DNA of 64,000 nt from Hymenobacter glacieicola (GTDB lineage Bacteria > Bacteroidota > Bacteroidia > Cytophagales > Hymenobacteraceae). Of this stretch, positions 44,894-53,451 are shown piece after piece (the first letter of the stretch is position 1; each line of letters opens with the position of its first letter). The notes beneath the pieces were generated by a model. That model was given only the letters and a program-made list of their open reading frames with translations. It was not told where the DNA came from and did not search any database. Location: assembly GCF_014640315.1 (NCBI RefSeq), contig NZ_BMGS01000013.1:1-64000 (forward strand), read 5' to 3'. The position numbers and the translations under genes are program-made.

Positions 44894-46945
44894 ATGGCCG
44901 ATATTATTCAGCTGCTACCCGAGTATTTAGCCAACCAAATTGCCGCCGGCGAGGTAGTGCAGCGGCCCGCTTCGGCGGTAAAAGAACTGCTGGAAAACGC
45001 TGTGGACGCCGGCGCTACCCAGGTGCAGCTCATCGTGAAGGAAGCGGGCAAGCAACTGGTGCAAGTGGTTGATAACGGCTCGGGCATGAGCCCAACGGAC
45101 GCGCGCATGAGCCTGGAGCGCCACGCCACCAGCAAAATCCGCACCACCGACGACCTGTTCCGCATCCGTACCCTGGGGTTCCGGGGCGAGGCGCTGGCCT
45201 CCATTGCCGCCGTGGCCCAGGTGGAAATCCGCACCAAGCAGCGCGACCAGGACACCGGCTCCTTACTACTGGTGGAAGGCTCGCAGGTGAGCAGCCAGCA
45301 GCCCGTGGCCTGCCCCGACGGCACCAGCATCAGCGTGAAAAATCTGTTTTTTAACGTGCCCGCCCGTCGTAACTTCCTCAAGAGCAACGCGGTGGAGATG
45401 CGCCACATTCTGGACGAGTTTCAGCACGTCGCCCTGGCCAACCCTCAGATCAGCTTCTCGCTGTTTCAGAATGATCTGGAGGTGTTTAACCTGCCGGCCG
45501 GCAAGCTGAGCCAGCGCATTGTATCGTTGCTGGGCAACGGCTACAAGGAGCAGCTGGCGCAGGTAGAAGAAGTGACGCCGTTTATCAGCGTGAAAGGCTT
45601 TATCGGCAAGCCGGAGTCGGCCAAGAAAAGTCGGGGCGACCAGTTTTTCTTTGTCAACAACCGCTTCATTCGCTCGGCCTACCTCAACCACGCCGTGCTG
45701 GCCGCCTACGAGGGGCTGCTGCCTAAGGACACGCACCCATTTTACGTGCTGTTTCTGGAGCTTGACCCCAAGGCCATCGACATCAACGTGCACCCGACCA
45801 AAACGGAAATCAAGTTCGAGGACGAGAAAACCGTGTACGCCATTGTGCGGGCCGCCGTGAAGCAAAGCCTGGGGCTGCACAACATGGCGCCTTCCCTGGA
45901 CTTCGACGGCGACGTGAACTTTGCGCCTATTCAGCCCCTGCGCCTTTCGGGCCAGGAGCGCAACCCCTTTGCCGATGACTTCAAGCCCGACGCCCTGGCT
46001 TCCGCGGCGGCCCGGGCCGCGGGTAGCCCGGCTACTTCCAAAAATAAAACGCCCCGCTCCGATGCCTATGAGCGGCAGTTGCCGCCCCGGCCTACCGAGC
46101 AAGCCAAGCGGGAACTGGAGGACTTTTATAAGAGCCTGAGCCAGATCAGCGTGCCCGACGTGGAGCACGAGGCCACGGCGGCCGGCGTGCCGGTGCCCTC
46201 CGCCGCGGCAGTAGGGCCTCGTCCGGTGGCGGTGCCCGCGCTGCCGCCGGCCGCCGGGCCCGCGCCGGAACTACCCGCGGCCGGCGCATTTGCTACCCCG
46301 CCCGCGCCGGAAGAACCGCTGGCGGCGCCCGTTACGGCTACTCCGGAGCTGCCCCTGCGCGAGTCGTCCACGGGGCCCGGCAACAAGGTGCTGCAGCTGC
46401 ACCAGCAGTATCTATTGGTACCCGTGAAGTCGGGCGTCATGCTGATTGACCAGGTAGCGGCCCGGGAGCGAATCCTGTTTGAGCAGTACGCCCAGAACCT
46501 GGAGCGTGACACCAGCGCCTCCCAAACCCTGCTGTTTCCGCGCACCATTACCTTCACCCCCCAGGACTTCGCCATTCTGCGGGAGGTAGAAGAACCCCTG
46601 CGGGCCCTGGGCTTCCGCTTTACCGATTTCGGCAAGCACACCATTGCCGTGGAAGGCATTCCGGCCGATGTGCCTGCCCGCGACGAGAAAGAGCTATTGG
46701 AGGGCCTCATTGAGCAGTTCCGGACCCACGCCGGCCCCATGAAGCTGGACCGCCGGGAGCAAATAGCCCGGGTGCTGGCCCGGCGCGTGGCGGCTACGGC
46801 CGCCGGCGCCCGCCTCTCGGAGCTGGAAATGACCACACTCGTTGACAAGCTCTTTGCCTGCCAGGTGCCCAACTACACCCCCGATGGCCGGCGCACCATT
46901 GTGCTGCTGGAGCTGGGTCAGGTGCAGGAGCTATTCCGGCGGTAG
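44894..46945 (+). CDS. mutL: DNA mismatch repair protein MutL
   Basis: A 683-residue MutL. The N-terminal GHKL ATPase (residues 1-335) has KELLENAVDAGATQVQ, VVDNGSGMSP, TLGFRGEALASIAAV and INVHPTKTEIKFEDE. A Pro/Ala-rich linker spans about residues 380-500. The C-terminal dimerisation domain contains LIDQVAARERILFEQ at about residue 517. This corresponds to the DQHAxxExxxxE endonuclease motif but with Val in place of His, and the C-terminal cysteine motif reads ACQVPNYTPDGRRTIV. Metal-dependent nicking may therefore be altered or absent (inference). Confidence 0.96.
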   Translation: MADIIQLLPEYLANQIAAGEVVQRPASAVKELLENAVDAGATQVQLIVKEAGKQLVQVVDNGSGMSPTDARMSLERHATSKIRTTDDLFRIRTLGFRGEALASIAAVAQVEIRTKQRDQDTGSLLLVEGSQVSSQQPVACPDGTSISVKNLFFNVPARRNFLKSNAVEMRHILDEFQHVALANPQISFSLFQNDLEVFNLPAGKLSQRIVSLLGNGYKEQLAQVEEVTPFISVKGFIGKPESAKKSRGDQFFFVNNRFIRSAYLNHAVLAAYEGLLPKDTHPFYVLFLELDPKAIDINVHPTKTEIKFEDEKTVYAIVRAAVKQSLGLHNMAPSLDFDGDVNFAPIQPLRLSGQERNPFADDFKPDALASAAARAAGSPATSKNKTPRSDAYERQLPPRPTEQAKRELEDFYKSLSQISVPDVEHEATAAGVPVPSAAAVGPRPVAVPALPPAAGPAPELPAAGAFATPPAPEEPLAAPVTATPELPLRESSTGPGNKVLQLHQQYLLVPVKSGVMLIDQVAARERILFEQYAQNLERDTSASQTLLFPRTITFTPQDFAILREVEEPLRALGFRFTDFGKHTIAVEGIPADVPARDEKELLEGLIEQFRTHAGPMKLDRREQIARVLARRVAATAAGARLSELEMTTLVDKLFACQVPNYTPDGRRTIVLLELGQVQELFRR

Positions 46946-47056
46946 CCGGAAAGCGTGGCGCGCTAGGTAGCCGCACCGCCGCCGCTTACGTAGTTCCTTT
47001 GCCATCGGAGCCCGGGGCCCGCCTGGCGCTTATTCTTTCGTTCCAACCTGCCCTTC

Positions 47057-47842
47057 ATGTTTCAGCTTACCCCCACGGTCCGCAACCTGCTTATCGCCAA
47101 CGTGGCGGTGTTTTTTCTGAGTACCCTGGTGAGCAACCGCCTGCTTTTTCTGGCCCTGTATCCTCTTGATAACCGGCTGTTTGGGCCCTGGCAGTTTCTG
47201 ACCCACATGTTCATGCACGCCGATATTGGCCATATCTTTTCTAATATGCTGGGCCTAATAGCCTTGGGGCCCATGCTAGAGCAGCGCTGGGGCGCCAAGC
47301 GCTTTCTGACGTACTGGCTGATTTGCGGTCTGGGAGCGGGCATGCTTTATAATGGCTTGCGCACCTATGAGCTGCGGCGAATGCAGCACGATACAGAAGT
47401 ATTTCGCCAAGAGCCCACGGACTTGCACCTGCAGGACTACGTGGAGCATAACGTGACTGAAAATCCCCGGGCCTACGACCCCGTCATCAGCCAGCTGCAC
47501 AAAACCCCCGACGATCAGCAGCTGATTCAGGGCGTGCTCACGTCGATGGAGCAAGGCTACCAGGACAGCCTGCGTTACCCCATGCTGGGCGCATCCGGGG
47601 CGCTTTTCGGCATTATGCTGGCCTTTGCCTTCTTCTTTCCTAATACTGAGCTGATGGTTTTTCCTATACCGATTCCCATCAAGGCCAAGTATTTTGTGGT
47701 GCTGTACGGGCTGTACGAATTCTACTTTGGGGTCCACCGCGTACCCGGCGACAATGTGGCGCACTTTGCGCACTTGGGCGGAATGTTGGTTGGCCTCGTG
47801 GTGTTGCTACTCTGGCAGCGTAACCGCACCCGCATGTACTAA
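47057..47842 (+). CDS. Rhomboid-family intramembrane serine protease
   Basis: A 261-residue protein with about six membrane helices. The catalytic Ser is in MLGASGALFG (S180) and the catalytic His in FAHLGGM (H239). HMFMHADIGHIFSNMLGL is the conserved loop and helix with the HxxxN-like feature. A hydrophilic insert of about 65 residues (104-170) separates the third helix region from the active-site helix. It lies directly before a second rhomboid gene. Confidence 0.92.
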   Translation: MFQLTPTVRNLLIANVAVFFLSTLVSNRLLFLALYPLDNRLFGPWQFLTHMFMHADIGHIFSNMLGLIALGPMLEQRWGAKRFLTYWLICGLGAGMLYNGLRTYELRRMQHDTEVFRQEPTDLHLQDYVEHNVTENPRAYDPVISQLHKTPDDQQLIQGVLTSMEQGYQDSLRYPMLGASGALFGIMLAFAFFFPNTELMVFPIPIPIKAKYFVVLYGLYEFYFGVHRVPGDNVAHFAHLGGMLVGLVVLLLWQRNRTRMY

Positions 47843-47951
47843 GTCCGCGAACTTGTCAGGGCGCAGGAAGCTTGCCCGAAAATTGTAGAAATTACCGCCC
47901 GCTGCCGGTGCCTCACTACCGCCCCGGCCCCGCTTCAAACCTGCCTCACCT

Positions 47952-48851
47952 ATGAGTATTGCCAACGATATCCGCACGGCCTTTAGCAAACGGGACAACG
48001 CCCTGAACCAGCTGCTGCTGCTGAATGTGCTGGTGTTCATTGGCTTCATTCTGCTGCGGACGGTGCTGTTCATCCTTACCAAGGACCGTAACGGACACCT
48101 GCCGGTACTGGAGTGGCTGGCCGTGCCCTCGGTGCCCGGCACCTTGCTCACCCGCCCCTGGACGCTGCTTACCTACAGCTTCATCCACTTCGAATTTCTG
48201 CACATTCTCTTCAACCTGCTGAACCTGTACTGGTTCGGGTCGTTGGTGCGCGAGTACCTCGGCGACCGGCGCCTGGTGAGTTTGTACGTGCTGGGCGCCT
48301 TTGCCGGGGCCGCCTTGTACGTGCTGGCGTTCAACCTGATTCCGGCCTTTCGCGATTCGCCGGCTATTTTGTATGGTGCTTCCGCCAGCGTAACGGCCGT
48401 TATTCTGGCCGCTGCTACCCTCTTGCCCGACTACACGTTCAGCATTATTCTGATTGGGCCGGTCCGCATCAAATACATTGCCGGCGTAGTGGTGCTGCTG
48501 AGTATTGCCGGCATCAACGGGGGGAACCCGGGCGGCGAAATTGCCCACCTGGGCGGGGCGCTGCTAGGCTTTCTGTTCATTAAGCAGCTCCAGGCGGGCC
48601 GCGACCTGGGCCGCCCGGTGCAGGCCGTCGGCGACTGGGTAACGCGCCTGGCTACCGGCCGGCCCAACCTGCGCGTAACGCGGGGCGGAGCCGCTACGGC
48701 AGTTCCCGCCGCGGCCGTACCCAAGAAAGGCAGCCTGGCCAAACCCGAGCAGGATGAAATTGACCTGATTCTGGACAAGATTTCGCGCTCCGGTTACGAA
48801 AGCCTGTCGAAAGATGAGAAGCAGAAGCTGTTCCGGGCCAGCCAGCGTTAA
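47952..48851 (+). CDS. Rhomboid-family intramembrane serine protease with C-terminal cytoplasmic domain
   Basis: A 299-residue rhomboid with Ser in LYGASASVTAV (S144) and His in IAHLGGALLG (H199). TYSFIHFEFLHILFNLLNLY is the helix 2 signature. After the last helix, about 90 residues form a basic/Ala-rich linker and a short conserved helix ending EIDLILDKISRSGYESLSKD, a small domain often found at the C-terminus of Bacteroidota rhomboids. It is 109 bases downstream of the first rhomboid and ends at a strong terminator. Confidence 0.92.
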   Translation: MSIANDIRTAFSKRDNALNQLLLLNVLVFIGFILLRTVLFILTKDRNGHLPVLEWLAVPSVPGTLLTRPWTLLTYSFIHFEFLHILFNLLNLYWFGSLVREYLGDRRLVSLYVLGAFAGAALYVLAFNLIPAFRDSPAILYGASASVTAVILAAATLLPDYTFSIILIGPVRIKYIAGVVVLLSIAGINGGNPGGEIAHLGGALLGFLFIKQLQAGRDLGRPVQAVGDWVTRLATGRPNLRVTRGGAATAVPAAAVPKKGSLAKPEQDEIDLILDKISRSGYESLSKDEKQKLFRASQR

Positions 48852-48868
48852 GCATTACCCTAGTTAAG

Positions 48869-48910
48869 CACCAAAAAGCCCACCGAATGTAATCGGTGGG
48901 CTTTTTGGTG
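48869..48910. terminator. Terminator after the second rhomboid gene
   Basis: Perfect 18-bp arms (48869-48886 and 48893-48910) with a 6-base loop, containing AAAAAGCCCACCGA and its complement, flanked so that it works in both directions. Confidence 0.85.
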
Positions 48911-48934
48911 GCTGCTAATCAGAAACTTTAAAAA

Positions 48935-48970
48935 CAAAGGGCCTCTCTACCCGGGTAGAGAGGCCCTTTG
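48935..48970. terminator. 36-bp perfect palindrome, terminator of mdh
   Basis: Two 18-bp arms with no loop (48935-48952, 48953-48970), containing CAAAGGGCCTCTCTACCC. It lies 24 bases past the mdh stop and is the second palindrome in this convergent spacer. Confidence 0.75.
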
Positions 48971-48993
48971 CGTCTGAAGCTCGTCGGGGCAGC

Positions 48994-49935
48994 TTAGGCC
49001 GAAGCCTTGCTCATGTTGTCGAGGGCGTCCATTACCTCTTTCACGTGGCCGCGCGAGGTTTCCAGCAGAGCCTTTTCCTCGTCATTGAGTTGCAGCTCGA
49101 TTACCTTCTCAATGCCGTTGCGGCCCAGGATAACCGGGGCGCCCAGGTACACCCCGTTGATGCCGTACTCGCCCTGCAGCTCAATGCACACGGGGAACAC
49201 GCGGCGCTGGTCGCGCACAATGGCTTCTACCATCTGCGCTGCGGCGGCGCCGGGAGCATACCAGGCCGAAGTGCCCATCAGTTTCACCAGCTCGCCGCCA
49301 CCCACGGCCGTGCGCTGCACAATGGCATCGAGTTCTTCTTTGCCGATGAGCTCGGTTACCGGAATGCCGCCTACGGTGGTGTAGCGGGGCAGGGGCACCA
49401 TCGTGTCGCCGTGGCCGCCCATGAGCACGGCCTGAATGTCCTTGGGGCTCACGTTCAGGGCCTCAGCCAGGAAGGCACGGTAGCGGGCCGTATCCAGAAT
49501 GCCAGCCATGCCAAACACCTTCTCGCGGGGCAAACCCGAGGTGAGGTGGGCCTGGTACGTCATCACGTCCAGCGGGTTCGACACAACGATGATGATGGCG
49601 TTGGGCGAGTATTTTACTACCTGCTCGGTTACCGTTTTCACGATGCCGGCGTTGGTCGAAATCAGGTCGTCGCGGCTCATGCCGGGCTTGCGGGGCAGGC
49701 CGGAGGTAATGACCACCACATCCGAGTCGGCGGTGCGGGTGTAGTCGCCGGTGACGCCTACGGTGCGGGAATCGTAGCCGATAATGGGGGCTTTCTGCCA
49801 GATGTCAAGGGCTTTGCCTTCGGCGAAACCTTCCTTGATGTCAACCAGCACAATTTCGTTGGCAATTTCGCGGGTGGCCAGTACATCGGCGCAGGTTGCC
49901 CCTACGTTGCCGGCTCCAACTACGGTAACTTTCAT
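48994..49935 (-). CDS. mdh: Malate dehydrogenase
   Basis: A 313-residue LDH-like NAD-dependent malate dehydrogenase of the TCA cycle. The nucleotide fold is MKVTVVGAGNVGATCADVLA, substrate arginines lie in SGLPRKPGMSRDD, NPLDVMTYQ is the conserved Asn-Pro block, and the catalytic His is in VLMGGHGDTMVPL. The ATG at 49935 is the family-typical start; the open frame to 50046 runs across a good promoter. It is transcribed away from tilS. Confidence 0.95.
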   Translation of the reverse strand: MKVTVVGAGNVGATCADVLATREIANEIVLVDIKEGFAEGKALDIWQKAPIIGYDSRTVGVTGDYTRTADSDVVVITSGLPRKPGMSRDDLISTNAGIVKTVTEQVVKYSPNAIIIVVSNPLDVMTYQAHLTSGLPREKVFGMAGILDTARYRAFLAEALNVSPKDIQAVLMGGHGDTMVPLPRYTTVGGIPVTELIGKEELDAIVQRTAVGGGELVKLMGTSAWYAPGAAAAQMVEAIVRDQRRVFPVCIELQGEYGINGVYLGAPVILGRNGIEKVIELQLNDEEKALLETSRGHVKEVMDALDNMSKASA

Positions 49936-49973
49936 TGGGTGAGGAATTGGGTGTGAACTATGGGATGAGGTCG

Positions 49974-50002
49974 TAAAGCTAACCCAAAACGGTTTCTGGC
50001 AA
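49974..50002 (-). promoter_or_regulatory. Promoter of mdh (TTG-N18-TAGCTTTA)
   Basis: On the minus strand, TTG at 50002-50000 and TAGCTTTA at 49981-49974 are 18 bases apart. This is close to the Bacteroidota -33/-7 pattern, with seven of eight -7 positions matched. Confidence 0.5.
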
Positions 50003-50084
50003 ACCCAATTACCGCAAAACTGTACGGTAGGGGCGCGAGTGCACACGGCTCAACCGTAGGGCTATTGCCCATCAGCTACACCCC

Positions 50085-51413
50085 TTACATGCGCTTCACC
50101 ACCAGCACCCGCTCGGTTTCTTCGGTCACCTTGAACCGGTCGTCGGGGCGGAAGCCGATAACCCAGGCAATTTTGCCGTCGGCGGAAACCAGCACCTGCA
50201 CGTTGTCTTTGAGGTTAAGCGGTACTTTCTGGTCGATGAGGAAGTCGGAGAGCTTCTTCTTGCCCTTCATGCCGATGGGCATAAACCAGTCGCCCTCCTG
50301 CCAAGTGCGCACCGTGAGCGGAAACTTCAGGGCGTCCGCATCCAGCGCCGCCACGGCTTTGCCCTTCGGAATATCGAAGCCTTCGGTTACTTCCCGCAGC
50401 TCGGTGCGCAGGTGCAGGCCGTCAATTTTCAGGGCTTCCTGGCCGGCTTGCAGCTGGTGGGTGCCAAACTTGGTGAGCGTGCGTGGGGTAATCACCAGCT
50501 GCTCCCGGTCCTTGACCAGCCGGTGCGTCGGCGACTCAAACCGGCGGCCCGACTCGGCCCCGAAGCTCTGCACAATGTCTTTTACCATGAGGTAGGAAAA
50601 GCCAAACGGCCGGAGCAGTTCGTGCAAGACTACGGCAGTAGCGGCCGTGCGCTGCAGCATCCGGATATCGAGGTAGGTCGCCTCGGGCTCGGTGCGCTGG
50701 GCCTGGGCGGCGGTTTCTTCCACGTAGCGGCGCACAATTTCCTCGGCCCCGCCCACGCGCTCAGCGGTAATGCTCAGGGTCTGGTCGAGGTTGGGGTTGA
50801 TGTCGCGCAGCACGGGTAGTACGTCCAGGCGCAGGCGGTTGCGCTGGTATACGGGCGAGTCGTTCGAGGCATCCTCGCGCCAGATCAGGCGGTTTTCTAC
50901 GACGTAATCGTAGAGGTCGGGCTTGCTGACGGCCAGCAGGGGGCGCACGAGGTAGCCGGCTTTGGGCCGGATGCCGTGCAAGCCCGCTAGGCCGGTGCCG
51001 TGGGTGAGGTTGAGCAGCATGGTTTCGGCCGTGTCGCGCTGGTGGTGGGCCGTGGCAATGTAGTCGAGGCCCTGGGTCTGGCGCAGGCGCTCAAACCACT
51101 CGTAGCGCAGGGCGCGGGCCGCCATCTGGGTTGAAATGCCTTCTTGCTCGGCAAACTGCTTGGTCTGGAAAAACTCCACGAAGTAGGGCACCTCGTACTG
51201 TTTGGCCAGCTTGCGCACGAACTGCTCGTCGGCGTCGGCTTCCTCGGCCCGTAGCCCGAAATGGCCGTGCGCTATGGCAAAGTCTATGCCCAGCTTGTGC
51301 AGCACGTGAGCCAAGACCACCGAATCGAGGCCGCCGCTGACGGCCACCAGCAGCTTATCGGTGGGGGAGAAGAGAGCGTGTTCCTGAATATAGGCTTGAA
51401 TTCGGTCGAGCAT
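50085..51413 (-). CDS. tilS: tRNA(Ile)-lysidine synthase
   Basis: A 442-residue ATP-dependent ligase that modifies C34 of the CAU-anticodon isoleucine tRNA to lysidine. The PP-loop reads LLVAVSGGLDSVVLAHVL, followed by AIAHGHFGLRAEEADADEQF, and IATAHHQRDTAETMLLNLTH with the conserved HH-D-E block. YQRNRLRLDVLPVL is the N/R-rich helix. The C-terminal part from about residue 250 holds the tRNA-binding TilS domains. Length is normal for the family. A palindromic element lies upstream. Confidence 0.94.
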   Translation of the reverse strand: MLDRIQAYIQEHALFSPTDKLLVAVSGGLDSVVLAHVLHKLGIDFAIAHGHFGLRAEEADADEQFVRKLAKQYEVPYFVEFFQTKQFAEQEGISTQMAARALRYEWFERLRQTQGLDYIATAHHQRDTAETMLLNLTHGTGLAGLHGIRPKAGYLVRPLLAVSKPDLYDYVVENRLIWREDASNDSPVYQRNRLRLDVLPVLRDINPNLDQTLSITAERVGGAEEIVRRYVEETAAQAQRTEPEATYLDIRMLQRTAATAVVLHELLRPFGFSYLMVKDIVQSFGAESGRRFESPTHRLVKDREQLVITPRTLTKFGTHQLQAGQEALKIDGLHLRTELREVTEGFDIPKGKAVAALDADALKFPLTVRTWQEGDWFMPIGMKGKKKLSDFLIDQKVPLNLKDNVQVLVSADGKIAWVIGFRPDDRFKVTEETERVLVVKRM

Positions 51414-51467
51414 GGGGGGTAGGGAGAAATGCGGTTAACGCAGCGGAAACAGACAAATGCATCTCTC

Positions 51468-51543
51468 CTGTCATTCCGACGCAGGAGGAATCTGGATTGT
51501 TCACCAAAGGCTAACCCAGATTCCTCCTGCGTCGGAATGACAG
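51468..51543. repeat. Long inverted repeat, palindromic element copy 3
   Basis: Perfect 28-bp arms (51468-51495 and 51516-51543) around a 20-base loop, with outer ends CTGTCATTCCGACGCAGGAG and complement. It lies in the divergent spacer between tilS and the OstA-like gene. Confidence 0.9.
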
Positions 51544-51667
51544 AAAAGGCTGATGGCTGATGGTAAAAAGGGTAGAAGTTGTTGCATGAGCACAGCCGAC
51601 AGCTGTCTGGTCTTGATCAACTATCTGTACTATTCCACAAAGAAAACCGTTAGCAACGGCCCTTCTG

Positions 51668-51675
51668 TACCTTTG
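51668..51675 (+). promoter_or_regulatory. -7 promoter box of the OstA-like gene (TACCTTTG)
   Basis: Perfect TAnnTTTG only 7 bases before the ATG at 51683, so the transcript should be almost leaderless. Confidence 0.65.
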
Positions 51676-51682
51676 CAGTTAA

Positions 51683-53365
51683 ATGTCGTTTCCGAAGCCT
51701 CTTTTTCTCTTCCTGCTCCTGCTGTTGCCCCTCCTCCCCTGGGCCCAGCAACGCCCCGCCGACCGCCCCGGTGCGCCGCCTACCCCTACCCAAGGTCAGC
51801 GCATCGAGCTACTCGGCGCTGGGCGGCTGCAAGGCGGCACGTTTAACGGCGTAGAAATTCGTAAGCTGATTGGCAACGTGAGCTTCAAGCAGGGCACCAC
51901 ACTGCTGTACTGCGATTCGGCCTACCAGTACACTGAGCGAAATGCGCTGGAAGCGTTCAGCAACGTGCGCATCATTCAGAACGACACCATCACGATTACC
52001 GGCGACCGGGGCACGTACGACGGCGACACCCGCAAGGCCCGCATGACCGGCAACGTGACCATGCGCGACCCGCGCATGACCCTGACTACCCAGCTGCTCG
52101 ACTACGACCTGAACCGCAACCTGGCCTACTACAGCACCGGCGGCCACCTCCAGGACCCGGAAAACACCTTGGACAGCCAGTTTGGCTACTATAATACCCA
52201 AAGCAAGGTATTCAGTTTCAAGCGCAACGTGAAGTTGATAACCAAGGAAAACACTATCGACACCGATACGCTCCAGTACAACACCGTCAGCAAAATTGCC
52301 TACTTCTTCGGGCCGACGCGCATCCGGGGCAAGCAGGGCAACCTCTACGCCGAAAACGGCACCTACAACACCATTACCAAGGTTTCCAACTTTGCCCGCA
52401 ACGCCAAAATTGAAACCCCCAACTACCTGCTCGGCGGCGACAAGATTTTCTACGACGAAGCCCGGCAGTACGGCGTGGCTACCGGCCACGTCTCGATGAC
52501 CTCTAAGAAGGACAACATTGAAATCCGGGGCGACGTGGGCCGCTACTGGCGGGCCCAGGGCCGGGCCAAGGTGTACGGCAGCCGCCCGGTAATGCGCAAT
52601 ATCAACGACAAGGATACGCTTTACCTGACCGCCGACACGCTGGTGAGCCTGGAGGGCCGCCCGCCCCAGAACAAGGCCGGCGTCATCTACGCTTACCGCA
52701 AGGTGGGCATCTTCCGCGCCGATTTGCAGGGCCGCTGCGACTCGCTGACCTACGACCGGCAGGACTCCGTCATCTACCTCAGCCACGACCCGGTGCTCTG
52801 GAACCAGAAAAACCAGCTCACCGCCGATTCCATGCAGATTCAGCAGCGCAAGGGCCAGATTGACCAGATGCGCCTCTACGGGCACGCCTTCAGCATTGGG
52901 CAGGACACGCTGCTGAACTTCAACCAAGTGAAGGGCCGCTACATGGTGGCCTACTTCCGGGATAAGTCGATAAAAAAAATTGACGTGCTTGGCAACGCCG
53001 AGAGCCTCTACTATGCTCTTGAGGGCGACACGGCCGTGTCCGGGGTCAACAAATCTGTCTCGGCGACCATGGCCCTGCGCTTTGCCGACAGCAAGCTCCA
53101 AACCATCAGCTTCCTGACCAACCCCGAGGCCAGCTTTATCCCGCCCAATGAACTCAAGCCCGAAGATGCCCAGCTAAAAGACTTCCGGTGGCGGCCCAAG
53201 GAACGCCCTACCCGCCGCCAAACGTTAGGCAAGCACTTCGCCCTACCGGTCAAGCCCAAAAAGAAAGCGGCCCCCAAGAAAAAGCCCGCCGCTACTCCCC
53301 GAAAAGCAGCGCCGGTCAAAAAGAAAACGGCACCTGCCGCCCCCAAGCCGGTAGTGAAAAAGTAG
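51683..53365 (+). CDS. OstA-like (LptA/LptD N-terminal domain) LPS-transport protein
   Basis: A 560-residue exported protein with signal peptide MSFPKPLFLFLLLLLPLLPW. Repeated short strands characteristic of OstA/LptA jelly-roll domains run from about residue 35 to 460, for example KLIGNVSFKQGTTLLYCDSA, ARMTGNVTMRDPRMTLTTQL and NVKLITKENTIDTDTLQYN. It lacks the C-terminal LptD barrel. Such long OstA-like proteins are common in Bacteroidota and probably form part of the periplasmic LPS bridge. The last 55 residues are a Lys/Pro/Ala-rich basic tail (KPKKKAAPKKKPAATPRKAA). Confidence 0.87.
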   Translation: MSFPKPLFLFLLLLLPLLPWAQQRPADRPGAPPTPTQGQRIELLGAGRLQGGTFNGVEIRKLIGNVSFKQGTTLLYCDSAYQYTERNALEAFSNVRIIQNDTITITGDRGTYDGDTRKARMTGNVTMRDPRMTLTTQLLDYDLNRNLAYYSTGGHLQDPENTLDSQFGYYNTQSKVFSFKRNVKLITKENTIDTDTLQYNTVSKIAYFFGPTRIRGKQGNLYAENGTYNTITKVSNFARNAKIETPNYLLGGDKIFYDEARQYGVATGHVSMTSKKDNIEIRGDVGRYWRAQGRAKVYGSRPVMRNINDKDTLYLTADTLVSLEGRPPQNKAGVIYAYRKVGIFRADLQGRCDSLTYDRQDSVIYLSHDPVLWNQKNQLTADSMQIQQRKGQIDQMRLYGHAFSIGQDTLLNFNQVKGRYMVAYFRDKSIKKIDVLGNAESLYYALEGDTAVSGVNKSVSATMALRFADSKLQTISFLTNPEASFIPPNELKPEDAQLKDFRWRPKERPTRRQTLGKHFALPVKPKKKAAPKKKPAATPRKAAPVKKKTAPAAPKPVVKK

Positions 53366-53435
53366 CGCCAGTGGCCTGAGGGGTAGTAGTTTTACTTCCC
53401 TAAGCTGTGGTACTCATTGCCTCACTGATTATCCT

Positions 53436-53443
53436 TACCTTTG
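53436..53443 (+). promoter_or_regulatory. -7 promoter box of bamD (TACCTTTG)
   Basis: Perfect TAnnTTTG 8 bases before the ATG at 53452, giving a nearly leaderless transcript. The longest frame start (53407) lies upstream of it and is excluded. Confidence 0.65.
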
Positions 53444-53451
53444 CGCCCCTT

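Noticed and set aside
51809..53101. 430-codon minus-strand frame within the OstA-like gene
   Set aside because: Shadow frame; the plus strand has a signal peptide, repeats and a promoter.
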